The notes beneath the pieces were generated by a model. The model saw only the letters and a program-made list of their open reading frames with translations, had not been told where the DNA came from and made no database searches. 64,000 nt of DNA from Erysipelotrichaceae bacterium (lineage in GTDB: Bacteria > Bacillota_I > Bacilli_A > Erysipelotrichales > Erysipelotrichaceae), in the NCBI GenBank assembly GCA_017405785.1, contig JAFQZR010000007.1, positions 1 through 64,000 on the forward strand, given 5' to 3'. Both the position numbers and the translations under genes were made by a program. Below, one piece after another: positions 1-8,205 of this stretch. The stretch's first letter is position 1; each line of letters begins with the position of its first letter.

Positions 1-46
1 TACTGTACTCTCTGTTCTTTACGCCTTTGGGTCTTCCTATCGCCAT
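1..46 (-). CDS. N-terminus of an unidentified protein (partial)
   Basis: Only the first 15 codons are inside the window; the gene runs off the left edge. The start ATG has a strong GGAGG Shine-Dalgarno at positions 53-58. The visible start, MAIGRPKGVKNREYS, has the basic G-R-P-K-G-x-K-N pattern that opens some DNA-binding and transposase-type proteins. That is only a resemblance; the function cannot be assigned from 15 residues. Confidence 0.5.
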   Translation of the reverse strand, partial: MAIGRPKGVKNREYS

Positions 47-75
47 ATTTGTTCCTCCTTTATTTCATCATAAGA

Positions 76-124
76 AAAAGTAGACTTTGGATTAAGCCCT
101 TTGACTTTTTCCATGTCTACTTTT
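76..124 (-). terminator. Probable terminator after the DUF1893 gene
   Basis: A 10-bp perfect inverted repeat (AAAAGTAGAC at 76-85 against GTCTACTTTT at 115-124) encloses a 29-nt loop, and on the minus strand the second arm ends in a T run. It lies between the DUF1893 stop and the next gene's start. The large loop makes it less typical than the other terminators here. Confidence 0.5.
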
Positions 125-140
125 ATCTTACTAGTTCATT

Positions 141-590
141 TCACACAGCAGCTTTTTTTATATTTCTGACTTTTTCCAGCGTATTTCTGACGGTTTCCAG
201 TACCCGGTCAAAGTCATCTTCATCGACCATATGCAGCGCTGTTTCAAACGGTCCTTCTGCCGTTCTGGCTGGATTAAGTATCATTTCCACCAGCTGACCG
301 CAGGTGACATTAACACCCTTTCTGTCCGCTATTTCCTTGGCTGACTGGCTCAGTACTCCGGCATAGATATCCTTTATCCCTATTCTGGCCGCAATGATGA
401 TGGCAGCCTTACCGATGATCTTATCAGCCTGATAAACCGGTCTGATGGCTCCCTTTTCATATAATTCCAGTAATTCCAGCATCGGAACAATACCTTTTTC
501 GGCACTTCTGAAGATGATGTCTTCTTCATCAGCCACCACACAGGTCAGATTCTCGCTGTACATTACTTCTTTCAGGATCTCTGTGTTCAT
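141..590 (-). CDS. DUF1893 domain protein
   Basis: The 149-residue product matches the DUF1893 pattern: an N-terminal strand (TCVVADEEDIIFRS), then G-I-x-P-M-L-E-L-L, then the highly conserved A-D-K-I-I-G-K-A-A segment near residues 55-63, and a Gly-Val-Asn-Val strand later. Members are small cytosolic proteins of unknown role, structurally related to deaminase-like folds. The start is supported by AGAGG 6 nt upstream. It stands alone: the flanking lipoprotein gene is 36 bp upstream and no operon partner suggests a function. The C-terminal 30 residues are a charged helix. Confidence 0.75.
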   Translation of the reverse strand: MNTEILKEVMYSENLTCVVADEEDIIFRSAEKGIVPMLELLELYEKGAIRPVYQADKIIGKAAIIIAARIGIKDIYAGVLSQSAKEIADRKGVNVTCGQLVEMILNPARTAEGPFETALHMVDEDDFDRVLETVRNTLEKVRNIKKAAV

Positions 591-625
591 AATTACCTCT
601 TACCACGAAAAGTATAGCACACAAA

Positions 626-2311
626 TCAGTTATTAATAATCGATATGCTTCCGTCAGCGTTGCGGCGGAACTGTTTCATGAACTCCCAGGCTTTCTGGCA
701 GGTAAACAATCTGATCTCATGGGCGTGACGGGATACGGAACAGAGAGCTGTATAGATATTACCGTCATCACTGCGGTAATAACGGATGGTCGTAACACTT
801 TCAGGATGAGATTCATCTGTCAGCTCTTCAACGATGTCACCCTTATAGCCATAAATTGAATCCTGCCACTGGCTGCGACTGCCGACAGACAGTTCAAACG
901 GCATTTCCACACGGTTAACCTTGAAGAGATACATCACTCTGTTACCGACCGTCTGAGACTGGTAAGGCAGCTCTCCTAACTGTGAGCTTTCCCCGCCGTT
1001 ATAGAATAACGGAACCATGACATCTTCATTCAATACCGGTGAATCATAGAACTGCGTGTTCTTCCCTGGTTCAGTCGTTGCTCCCATTGGAGCCAAAGCC
1101 GCAAAGAATTCAGGATATTCCTGATAGAGATCCCAGGTCTTTACACCGCCCATCGAAAATCCCGTGGCATACATGCGGGTCGTATCTATATTATAAATCT
1201 CCTTGAGCTGTTCAACTACCTGCATGACCTCATTTGCGGTAACCTTGGTATGCATCTCAATGGCACAGAGAATGAAGTTTTCCTGACAGGCTATCTGATC
1301 CCAGCCGGCAATTGTTGAGGTCAGTATGGCCGTATCACCGCCGCCATGGAAGCACAGCACCAGAGGTCGTGGCTTACTGTCTTCCTTAGCAAAGACAACT
1401 GCCCCTACCTTATACCATGAAGTGTGAACACTGTGATTGTCTTCAGAAGTATTAACTTCAAAAACATAAGGCGTCATCTTCAGCCCTTCCTTCTTCCGGC
1501 TGAAACTCTCAACGATCATGCCACCGGAGCGCCGATAACCGTCGATATACTGATCAAAGATCTTATCGTATGAGTCATTGCTGACGTGATAGTTATCGCT
1601 TTGTCTTGAAGCAGTCTTGTTTATGGAATCGTCATTGTTTACAGAGACAATGATGATGTTTCTGTTCTTTATTACCGGTTTACGGCTGAGATTTTCCAGT
1701 ACGGCAGCCGTCAAGGTCGTATCATCGATGCCCAGAGAACTTAAAGATGATGTTCCTGAAGTCTCCTTCAGATAATTCTCAGCTATGTAATCAGCTCCCT
1801 TGCCGTAACCGTACACCACTGTCTGTCCCGGTGAAGCAAAAATCCAGTATTCTCTCTGTCTGCCGTCATATAACATGCCGTGAGAAAAACCGGTCTGAGC
1901 CACTGAAGTCTTAGCCATTATGATCTCATAGATACCGTACGGTTCCTTATCCCAGGTGGTTTCCGGGTTGACATATACGGCAAATCCGCCGTTTTCCTGG
2001 GCCGTCTTGTCAATGCCCTTTGAACAGATGAAATCAGCTGCCCGCTGTGGTTCCAGTTTTTCCTCACCGAACACCAGTAATAACGGTGCACTGTAGCCGT
2101 AGTTAATGATATCGCCATGCATGATGTCCTCAGGCTGATAGATGTGTATTTCATGATCACTGACTGTAAAGGTCGTTATAAAGCCGCCCTGAACTGCCTC
2201 CAGGGTATTAATGGTTGTTATTTTGGTAGGTTCCACGGTTTGAGGTTCCTTATGACATCCTGTCATAAACAGAATCGTCATCCGCAGAAGCAGAAAGAAC
2301 AATCGGCGCAT
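626..2311 (-). CDS. Lipoprotein alpha/beta hydrolase (PHB-depolymerase/esterase-like)
   Basis: 561 residues with an N-terminal hydrophobic segment ending in M-T-G-C, a lipobox, so it should be an extracellular membrane-anchored enzyme. The N-terminal half (about 30-290) has no motif I recognise. The C-terminal half is an alpha/beta hydrolase: oxyanion-region L-C-F-H-G-G-G near residue 317, nucleophile elbow G-F-S-M-G-G near residue 390, and a late S-x-H-A-H-E segment that may supply the catalytic His. The arrangement resembles polyhydroxybutyrate depolymerase and feruloyl esterase families acting on polymeric or acylated substrates. Substrate unknown. It is transcribed alone, diverging from the MscS gene. 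Confidence 0.75.
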   Translation of the reverse strand: MRRLFFLLLRMTILFMTGCHKEPQTVEPTKITTINTLEAVQGGFITTFTVSDHEIHIYQPEDIMHGDIINYGYSAPLLLVFGEEKLEPQRAADFICSKGIDKTAQENGGFAVYVNPETTWDKEPYGIYEIIMAKTSVAQTGFSHGMLYDGRQREYWIFASPGQTVVYGYGKGADYIAENYLKETSGTSSLSSLGIDDTTLTAAVLENLSRKPVIKNRNIIIVSVNNDDSINKTASRQSDNYHVSNDSYDKIFDQYIDGYRRSGGMIVESFSRKKEGLKMTPYVFEVNTSEDNHSVHTSWYKVGAVVFAKEDSKPRPLVLCFHGGGDTAILTSTIAGWDQIACQENFILCAIEMHTKVTANEVMQVVEQLKEIYNIDTTRMYATGFSMGGVKTWDLYQEYPEFFAALAPMGATTEPGKNTQFYDSPVLNEDVMVPLFYNGGESSQLGELPYQSQTVGNRVMYLFKVNRVEMPFELSVGSRSQWQDSIYGYKGDIVEELTDESHPESVTTIRYYRSDDGNIYTALCSVSRHAHEIRLFTCQKAWEFMKQFRRNADGSISIINN

Positions 2312-2410
2312 CTTTTTACCTCTTTATTTAATTGTAATAAACATAACGGAATGATTCTTCTATTTTGAGATTCTCGTCTTTCAAAAATGTAATAATACGA
2401 TTTATGTATG

Positions 2411-2419
2411 TGATATAAT
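2411..2419 (+). promoter_or_regulatory. Extended -10 promoter of the MscS gene
   Basis: TGATATAAT (TG, one base, TATAAT) lies 34 bp before the MscS start codon. I see no good -35 hexamer at 16-18 bp, which is acceptable for an extended -10 element. The gene also has AGGAG before its ATG. Confidence 0.55.
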
Positions 2420-2453
2420 GATTATCGTATAAATATTAACAGGAGATAATAAT

Positions 2454-3251
2454 ATGGATACTGAAACATTGAAAGAGTTCTTAACCACTGCTGGTGTAAA
2501 TCTGCTTTTTGGAATCATTATTCTGATAGTAGGTCTGTTTCTTTCCAGCTCAGTAATCAGGGTTTTGAAGAAAAAAGCTTTTGCGAAGATTGATCCTGCC
2601 CTGCAGGCATTCCTGCTTAATGCGATCAAACTGCTGCTCTACATTGTTGTAGTTCTGTCAGCCGCAAATGTCATTGGAATACCTCTTACTTCGATAATAA
2701 CCATCTTTGCTTCAGCCGGAGTTGCCATCAGCCTTGGCATGCAGGGCGCCCTGGGTAACCTGGTAGGAGGCTTGACACTCATGATTCTGAAACCTATCAA
2801 AATCGGTGAATATGTCCAGATTGGCCAGCATTCGGGCATGGTCAAAAATGTCGGTGCCTTCTATACCGAGATCGTAACAAGAGATAATTCCCTGATCAGT
2901 CTGCCAAACAGCAGTCTGACTAATACTGCTATCGTCAACTACTCCCGAGAAGGTATTTCCCGTGTTGAAGTATTCTTCACCGTAAGACATGAATATGACG
3001 TCGATACAGTCAGGGAAGTACTTCTTGAAATGGCAAAGAAAGGAGAAAGGGTCCTCGAAGATCCTTCACCTTGGGTGCTGGTCAATAAGTGCTCTGAAAC
3101 GGGCGTCGAATATGCAGTAAGAGCATGGGCGAAGGCGGAAGACTGGACACATGTCAGATTCTATCTGCTGGAAAATGGCAAACGTGCACTGGATGAAGCA
3201 GATATCCGTGTTCCTTATCAGCATCTGGATGTTCACGTAAAACAGGATTAA
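2454..3251 (+). CDS. MscS-family small-conductance mechanosensitive channel
   Basis: 265 residues, close to the minimal MscS length. Three hydrophobic segments at about 12-32, 57-78 and 80-108; the third is the pore helix with the glycine/alanine pattern A-G-V-A-I-S-L-G-M-Q-G-A-L-G-N-L-V-G-G. The beta domain follows with L-P-N-S-S-L-T-N, the family signature, and a C-terminal alpha/beta domain. It should open under membrane tension and release solutes on hypo-osmotic shock. AGGAG precedes the ATG, and an extended -10 lies upstream. Monocistronic: a strong terminator follows 24 bp after the stop. Confidence 0.92.
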   Translation: MDTETLKEFLTTAGVNLLFGIIILIVGLFLSSSVIRVLKKKAFAKIDPALQAFLLNAIKLLLYIVVVLSAANVIGIPLTSIITIFASAGVAISLGMQGALGNLVGGLTLMILKPIKIGEYVQIGQHSGMVKNVGAFYTEIVTRDNSLISLPNSSLTNTAIVNYSREGISRVEVFFTVRHEYDVDTVREVLLEMAKKGERVLEDPSPWVLVNKCSETGVEYAVRAWAKAEDWTHVRFYLLENGKRALDEADIRVPYQHLDVHVKQD

Positions 3252-3274
3252 CAAGCAATCATCAATACACAGAA

Positions 3275-3297
3275 AAAGTGCCACACCGTGGCACTTT
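3275..3297. terminator. Bidirectional terminator between MscS and the ccpA-like gene
   Basis: A perfect 10-bp stem (AAAGTGCCAC/GTGGCACTTT) with a 3-nt loop lies between two convergent genes. T-rich bases follow on the plus strand and an A-rich stretch precedes it, so it can serve both directions. Confidence 0.85.
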
Positions 3298-3318
3298 CAT
3301 TTTGTTTCAGATCAGAAG

Positions 3319-4332
3319 CTACTTGGTAGTTTCCTTCGCCTTGTAAACGTAATTCAGCTTGAATTCCTTGTCCCGCACAATATCACCGCTTAACAGTTTT
3401 GTCATTATTCTCATGGCTAAGGCACCTAAGTCATAGCTAGGAACAATGAAAGATGAAATGCGTGGTCTGAACATGTCTGTATATCTGGAATCCTTGATGC
3501 AGACAACTTCTGTGTCTTCAGGGATCCTGATATTGTTTTCCGTACAGGTATTGATTACGGCGATTGCCTGGGAATCCCTGTAGGTGATGACCAGCTGATG
3601 CCTGTTATGGGCGAAATAGTTAGAGAGGTATTCATAGGAGTTATGTACATCTTCCGGTATGGTTACGAAACCGCCGAACCTCTTGCCATGTTCCTCAAAT
3701 GCCTCACTGGCTCCCTTCAACAGAAGATCTATACTGGTTGGATTTTTGCGGTCATCAATGACAACGATGTCATCAATGCCCTTATCCAGATATCTGCTCA
3801 CAAGTTCGTAGACGGCCTTTTCGTAGTCAATGTAGACACAGCAGGCTGTATCGCCTTCGCTCTTGTTTCCCAGATATACCATCGGGATCTGGAAATGGTT
3901 CAGCGTCTCAATTTCCTTGGCGGAAAAAGCATCGTTATAAAGAATCAGTCCGTCAGCTCTGCTCTTGATGACATTATCGATGATCTCATTCATCTCATTG
4001 ATGCCGGCAGTGGCTGTGTGAAGAATGATGTTGTACTTGTAGATCTTGGCAGTATCCAGTAATCCGTTAATTACCTTGTCAATGTAGTTGAAACTGCCAT
4101 CAGGTACCACCAGCGCTATGGAAGTTGTCTTCTTCAGCGCCAGTCCCTGAGCTACGGCATTAGGCTTGTAACCCAGCTTAACGATAGCTTCCTGTACTCT
4201 TTTCTTGGTATTTTCCTTTACGACATCAGACTCATTGATAACACGAGAAACCGTAGCTAAAGATACGCCTGCTTCCTTAGCGACACTGTATATAGTTACT
4301 CTTTTTTTCTCAACGTTACCATACTGACCCAT
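3319..4332 (-). CDS. ccpA: LacI-family regulator, probably catabolite control protein A
   Basis: 337 residues: an N-terminal LacI helix-turn-helix (T-I-Y-S-V-A-K-E-A-G-V-S-L-A-T-V-S-R-V-I-N), a hinge helix with K-P-N-A-V-A-Q-G-L-A, and a periplasmic-binding-protein-like effector domain. K-K-T-T-S-I-A-L-V-V-P-D and Y-K-Y-N-I-I-L resemble CcpA, which with HPr(Ser-P) binds cre operators for carbon catabolite control. It is the last gene of the trmB operon, 4 bp after the YtxH-like gene; in Bacillus subtilis ccpA also lies near ytxG/ytxH, which strengthens the call. A good cre-like sequence is found at 28664. The LacI assignment is sure; the CcpA identity is inference. Confidence 0.7.
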   Translation of the reverse strand: MGQYGNVEKKRVTIYSVAKEAGVSLATVSRVINESDVVKENTKKRVQEAIVKLGYKPNAVAQGLALKKTTSIALVVPDGSFNYIDKVINGLLDTAKIYKYNIILHTATAGINEMNEIIDNVIKSRADGLILYNDAFSAKEIETLNHFQIPMVYLGNKSEGDTACCVYIDYEKAVYELVSRYLDKGIDDIVVIDDRKNPTSIDLLLKGASEAFEEHGKRFGGFVTIPEDVHNSYEYLSNYFAHNRHQLVITYRDSQAIAVINTCTENNIRIPEDTEVVCIKDSRYTDMFRPRISSFIVPSYDLGALAMRIMTKLLSGDIVRDKEFKLNYVYKAKETTK

Positions 4333-4336
4333 GGAA

Positions 4337-5086
4337 TTACTCCTCTACGCTGTTTTCTTCTGGCTGTTCTTCTTCTGCTTCTTCTTCCTCAGGCTTGAAC
4401 ATGTCCTTGAAGGCTTCAACAACCTTGCCTGAGAATTCTTCGATGTTGTTCTTGGCAGTTCTTACTGCTGCTCTGACCTTTTCGTCGTGAATGAATTCCT
4501 GATACTTTTCAGAAACGAAGGCGCTGGCTTCGCCGGCCTTTTCAGCAACCTTGTCAACAGTTTCCTTTACCTTAGGGTTCTTTTCTGCATATTCTGCATA
4601 GATTTCTTCGCCCTTGGCTGTAACTTTCTTGCCTGCTTCCTTGGTAGCTTCGCTTAACTTTTCAGCAGCGCTGTCCCAGGTCTCTTTTAATTTTTCCTTG
4701 TTTGTGACTGTCTCATAAGCTTCCTTGGCAGCCTTTACGACATTGTCAGATACCTTTGTCAGGGTTTCCTTTGTCCGAGCCCATGACTGTTCTGTCTGTT
4801 CGTCAAGTTCCTTATGACCAACCTTTTCCTGAGCATGAGCAATTGCGTCAGTGATCTGCTGTGAGAATTTGCCCAGATGCTGTCCTAAGGTAACACCGTC
4901 CTTATTCAGGTCAAGATTGACAACAGCTTCCTTTAAGTTTAATAAAGATGCCTTAGCCTGTTCCAGAACCTTCTTGGCAGTTTCCTTGACTTCTTCGTCA
5001 TTGGCTTCTTCGATGCCCTTTTCGACTTCGCTTAACTCATCCTTGACTTCCTGTTCAAGTTCTTCTAAATTCTTGTTTTCATCCAT
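4337..5086 (-). CDS. YtxH-like helical, charged protein
   Basis: 249 residues, almost wholly Lys/Glu/Ala-rich amphipathic helix with repeated E-K-L-K-E-T/A-x-x-K patterns, as in apolipoprotein-like or late-embryogenesis-like proteins; the end is a poly-acidic tail. There is no signal peptide or membrane segment. Its place 1 bp after a DUF948 gene and just before a CcpA-like gene matches ytxG-ytxH-ccpA in Bacilli, where the proteins are linked to general stress. Function unknown; a coiled-coil or membrane-surface role is inference. Confidence 0.6.
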   Translation of the reverse strand: MDENKNLEELEQEVKDELSEVEKGIEEANDEEVKETAKKVLEQAKASLLNLKEAVVNLDLNKDGVTLGQHLGKFSQQITDAIAHAQEKVGHKELDEQTEQSWARTKETLTKVSDNVVKAAKEAYETVTNKEKLKETWDSAAEKLSEATKEAGKKVTAKGEEIYAEYAEKNPKVKETVDKVAEKAGEASAFVSEKYQEFIHDEKVRAAVRTAKNNIEEFSGKVVEAFKDMFKPEEEEAEEEQPEENSVEE

Positions 5087-5087
5087 G

Positions 5088-5627
5088 TTATTCTACATCC
5101 TTTCCTGTTTCCTCAACTGCTTTGGCAGCAGCTTCAATTACTTCCTTGACGGCTTCAGCGGCCTTGTCTTCAATTGAAGGTTCCGGTTCCACTGAAGCTA
5201 CTCTGACAATATTCTTCGGGTCTTTCGGCTTGGCTTCCTTAGGTTTCTCAGCCTTCGGGGTTTCTTCTTTAGGCTTTTCTTCCTTTGATGCCAGGGTCTT
5301 TTCCAGAGCATCGGTTACCGCGGCCTTGACCTGATCATATTGTTTGCTCCACTTCTTGGCTGTCTTCTTGACGGCTCTCTCGGTGGTGGCCCTGACTGCC
5401 TCAACACTCATGGCCATATTGTTGACCGACTTGACTGTCGTATCAAGTTCCTTCAGATATCCGTTGGTGGTATCAACTGCACTGTTGACACCGTTGACGG
5501 TTATATTGACGTTTTTCAGTAATCCCAACAGCCTTATCAGAAGAACGGCTAACACTGCCAGAACGATGACACCGAATATTGGCAGCAGATACAGGAATAC
5601 CTTGCTGATTGTTTCTAATGAATCCAT
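5088..5627 (-). CDS. DUF948 (YtxG-like) membrane protein
   Basis: 179 residues from the ATG at 5627, which has GAGGTG 6 nt upstream; the frame is open further upstream but without a ribosome site. One N-terminal membrane helix (about residues 8-34), then a helical stretch with repeated Asn/Val/Thr heptads (N-V-N-I-T-V-N-G-V-N) typical of DUF948, then a Lys/Pro/Glu-rich disordered tail. DUF948 proteins are predicted membrane-anchored coiled coils of unknown role; YtxG of Bacillus is a general stress protein. Coupled to the YtxH-like gene. Confidence 0.75.
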   Translation of the reverse strand: MDSLETISKVFLYLLPIFGVIVLAVLAVLLIRLLGLLKNVNITVNGVNSAVDTTNGYLKELDTTVKSVNNMAMSVEAVRATTERAVKKTAKKWSKQYDQVKAAVTDALEKTLASKEEKPKEETPKAEKPKEAKPKDPKNIVRVASVEPEPSIEDKAAEAVKEVIEAAAKAVEETGKDVE

Positions 5628-5690
5628 TATTTTCACCTCAATATATATAATACAGAAAAATGTAAGGGTTTTCAATACCGCGAAAATAGC

Positions 5691-6650
5691 TTACATTTTG
5701 TCATCCAGATCGAAGAGAGAGATGTTTTCGTACCGTTCTGTTTCCTTCTCTTCCTCCTGCGGCTGACTGCCCCAGGCTTCATGGATGTTTATCCTGTTTT
5801 TCTTTTTGGTGACGTTTGTTCCGAATGGAGTGACAGTATTGCTGATGCGGAATTCCTCACGGGTCATGGAAACCGGTTCCATGTCCTCAATGATCGGTTC
5901 CTCAACGTATTCTTCAACCGGTTCCGGCTGCTTTACTTCTTTCCGTATGGGTAACACTTCTTTTTCAGCTTTAGGTTTTTCGGCCTTCTTTTCCGGTTCA
6001 GCCCGTTTGCCTTCATTCAGGAAATCCTTCACTGACATTGAAGCGACAGACGGATCTACCTCATCGCGAGGAACATTGTCTGCCTCATTCTTATCGCCGT
6101 ACAGCGGTGAGAATACGGTACCCAGAATGGACTTCTTTTCTCCCAGTTCTGAGTCAGGCATGACGATCTCTCTTCTTTTCTTCTTGACCGGCTTGACTTC
6201 CTTTTCCTTCTTACCGAACATCGGGGAGATGATGGCGGAAGTGGTATACGGTTCAGAGCTCTTGTTCTGCTCAGTTCTGACCTTTGGCTTGTTTTCCGGA
6301 ATCTTAGGCAGTTCAGGTTCAACCTTTCTTTCTTCCTTAGGTTTTGGCTTTTCTTCCTTGACCGGTTCCTTCTTTTCCTCCGGCTTTTCATCGCCTAATA
6401 CCGGTACCGGAATCTCCTTGGTCAGAGTGATCATCGGAGAAGGTTCATATTCCTCTTCAATGACAGGCTCGTTCCGCTTTTTTACTACCGGCTTTTCAAT
6501 GGCTTCCATGCGCGGTTTTGGTAACGGTCTTTTTTCAGCAACCGGCTTGTCAACAACGATCGGCTCCGGTTCCGGTTTATCTTCGACAACTTCCTCTACT
6601 TCCTCAACGGTAAAGAGAAATTTCTCAAACAGATCCTTAATCTTCTTCAT
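5691..6650 (-). CDS. Disordered Glu/Lys/Pro-rich protein with SP-x-F/Y-G motifs
   Basis: 319 residues, not recognised. It starts with a short amphipathic helix (M-K-K-I-K-D-L-F-E-K-F-L-F), then low-complexity Pro-Glu-Lys sequence to the end, which predicts disorder. Three short hydrophobic islands stand out: I-S-P-M-F-G at residues 141-146, F-S-P-L-Y-G at 180-185 and V-T-P-F-G at 273-277; E-P-S-P-M-I at 70-74 is a weaker fourth. Other conserved-looking segments are S-V-K-D-F-L-N near 206 and the C-terminal I-S-L-F-D-L-D-D-K-M. No signal peptide. It lies in the trmB-ccpA operon, 3 bp from the upstream lipoprotein gene. The pattern suggests a scaffold offering several copies of one peptide ligand; that is inference. 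Confidence 0.6.
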   Translation of the reverse strand: MKKIKDLFEKFLFTVEEVEEVVEDKPEPEPIVVDKPVAEKRPLPKPRMEAIEKPVVKKRNEPVIEEEYEPSPMITLTKEIPVPVLGDEKPEEKKEPVKEEKPKPKEERKVEPELPKIPENKPKVRTEQNKSSEPYTTSAIISPMFGKKEKEVKPVKKKRREIVMPDSELGEKKSILGTVFSPLYGDKNEADNVPRDEVDPSVASMSVKDFLNEGKRAEPEKKAEKPKAEKEVLPIRKEVKQPEPVEEYVEEPIIEDMEPVSMTREEFRISNTVTPFGTNVTKKKNRINIHEAWGSQPQEEEKETERYENISLFDLDDKM

Positions 6651-6653
6651 AAT

Positions 6654-7553
6654 TTATCCTCCCGATGCTTCATTCTCAGCATCCGTATTTTCCTCATTCT
6701 GATTACCTTCCTGCTGGTTTTCCACCGTAGGAATGGTATCATCCTCATCCTGGATCGGGTTTATCTGTTCCCCGATGTCACCTTCAACGTTTCCGTTCTC
6801 ATCGAAGATGTTGTCCCGGATATCACTGGCGTTAGGTATTTCCCCTTCTCTTTTCTCACGGTCTATTATCTTATAGCCCGGATCATTCATCCAGTCGCTC
6901 ATGTAGTCGATGACCCTTCCGCTTTCCGGCAGGATCTCCTTGAACAGCTTGATCGTGGAAATCTCATACTGAGCCGTATCCAGATTGGAATATGTATTGA
7001 TTACCAGCTTGGTGTCAACGCTGCAGGTCCTTACCGTCTTGAGCATCTCATATACCATTTCATCAGCCTCAAGCAGAGGACATGACGTGGTAAAGATGAA
7101 CTGGTTTGTCTGCAATATGATGTAGGCTGTCTCCTCAACCACCTTCATCTGTATTCTGTAGGCCATCTCCAGACCTCTGGAGTTACGGCAGGTACCCTCG
7201 GCATACAGGCTCTTTCCCTGGAAGGACTCAATGTCCCTCAGCTTTGTTTCGGCATAGACGGACTTTGACAGGATACCTGCGACATCCAGATTCAGCACCG
7301 CTTCGTTGTCATAAATGACGAAGATGTTGCTGATATCATCGATCTCTCTGCGACCGATGCCCGGGAACAGATAGTAGTCATAGTATTCCTTGTGCGAGTT
7401 ATTGGCTGAGAATTCCGGTAAGGCAACTTCAGCCGCCTCCGATACAGCCCGCAATATCTGCTTCTTGAAGTCAACATCCAGGTTGATCACCGGTTTCTGA
7501 CATCCCGTCAACAGCAGCATTGCTAACAGAAGCATGATCACTTTTCTAATCAT
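6654..7553 (-). CDS. Uncharacterised lipoprotein
   Basis: 299 residues with a signal peptide ending L-L-L-T-G-C-Q, so exported and lipid-anchored. The mature protein (about 20-235) is mixed alpha/beta without motifs known to me. It contains Y-Y-D-Y-Y-L-F-P-G-I-G-R-R, a hydrophobic stretch I-I-L-Q-T-N-Q-F-I-F-T and Cys residues at about 114, 159 and 178. The last 60 residues are acidic and low complexity (E-N-Q-Q-E-G-N-Q-N-E-E-N). It overlaps trmB by 8 bp and is 3 bp before the SP-x-F/Y-G protein, so the three are co-translated. Function unknown. Confidence 0.65.
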   Translation of the reverse strand: MIRKVIMLLLAMLLLTGCQKPVINLDVDFKKQILRAVSEAAEVALPEFSANNSHKEYYDYYLFPGIGRREIDDISNIFVIYDNEAVLNLDVAGILSKSVYAETKLRDIESFQGKSLYAEGTCRNSRGLEMAYRIQMKVVEETAYIILQTNQFIFTTSCPLLEADEMVYEMLKTVRTCSVDTKLVINTYSNLDTAQYEISTIKLFKEILPESGRVIDYMSDWMNDPGYKIIDREKREGEIPNASDIRDNIFDENGNVEGDIGEQINPIQDEDDTIPTVENQQEGNQNEENTDAENEASGG

Positions 7554-8199
7554 GGCACACCTCCTTTTCTACCTGCCACATGGCACGGTATATAGGCTGG
7601 CCCAGTTCCATGAAACTGGCTTCATATTCGGTTATGGCATCTTCCTGATGAGGATCACGGCGGTAGTCAACACTGACTTCCTTCAAATGCCAGCCGTTTT
7701 CGTCAAATGATACCAGTGAGTATTCAAACAGCGTGACATTATCGGTCTTCATGATGACTCTGCCGCCCTTTTTCAGTATCCTGTTATACTGCTGCAGGAA
7801 GGTACCGTAGGTAAGTCTCCTCTTGGTCTGTCTCTTCTTTGGCCAAGGATCGGAGAAATTGAGATGGATGACATCGACTTCGTTTTCATCAAACCACTTG
7901 TCAATGTCGGTAGCATCGCCGTTGATGATCTTCATGTTGGAAGTGGTGTTATCCAGACACTTCTTCAGGGCAATGCCTACACAGCTTTCATCCTTTTCGA
8001 CCGCAATCCATAAACAGTCAGGATAAAGGTGAGCCATACTGATCCAGTAGTCTCCTTTTCCTGACCCGATTTCAACTCTGATCTCCCTGCCGTCTGCCAG
8101 TTCACTCCAGTGACCTTTCATCTCTTCAGGGACAGCGATGACGCAGTCGCTGCGCTGAGCTATCATGTCCTTAGCCCAGTGCTTCTTTCTCATTCTCAT
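7546..8199 (-). CDS. trmB: tRNA (guanine-N7-)-methyltransferase
   Basis: 217 residues, full length. It makes m7G46 in tRNA from S-adenosylmethionine. The SAM site G-S-G-K-G-D-Y-W is near residue 43, the family motif L-N-F-S-D-P-W-P-K-K-R near residue 114, followed by R-R-L-T-Y-G-T-F-L and the late T-E-Y-E-A-S-F. There is no Shine-Dalgarno; an extended -10 box lies exactly 6 nt before the ATG, so the mRNA may be leaderless. A second in-frame ATG is 2 codons later. It heads the operon that ends with the ccpA-like gene. Confidence 0.95.
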   Translation of the reverse strand: MRMRKKHWAKDMIAQRSDCVIAVPEEMKGHWSELADGREIRVEIGSGKGDYWISMAHLYPDCLWIAVEKDESCVGIALKKCLDNTTSNMKIINGDATDIDKWFDENEVDVIHLNFSDPWPKKRQTKRRLTYGTFLQQYNRILKKGGRVIMKTDNVTLFEYSLVSFDENGWHLKEVSVDYRRDPHQEDAITEYEASFMELGQPIYRAMWQVEKEVCHD

Positions 8200-8205
8200 G
8201 TTTTT

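Noticed and set aside
12-46. Calling the left-edge fragment a transposase
   Set aside because: The G-R-P-K-G-x-K-N pattern also occurs in regulators; 15 residues cannot decide.
37-114. A 25-codon frame beginning M-E-K-V-K-G-L-N-P-K inside the terminator loop at the left edge
   Set aside because: It lacks a ribosome site and overlaps the start of the next gene, whose own GGAGG is strong.
5785-6702. A 305-codon open frame on the plus strand, antisense to the motif protein
   Set aside because: It is Ser/Thr/Gly/Phe-rich, the mirror of Glu/Lys/Pro codons on the other strand, and has no ribosome site. The minus-strand gene fits the operon.
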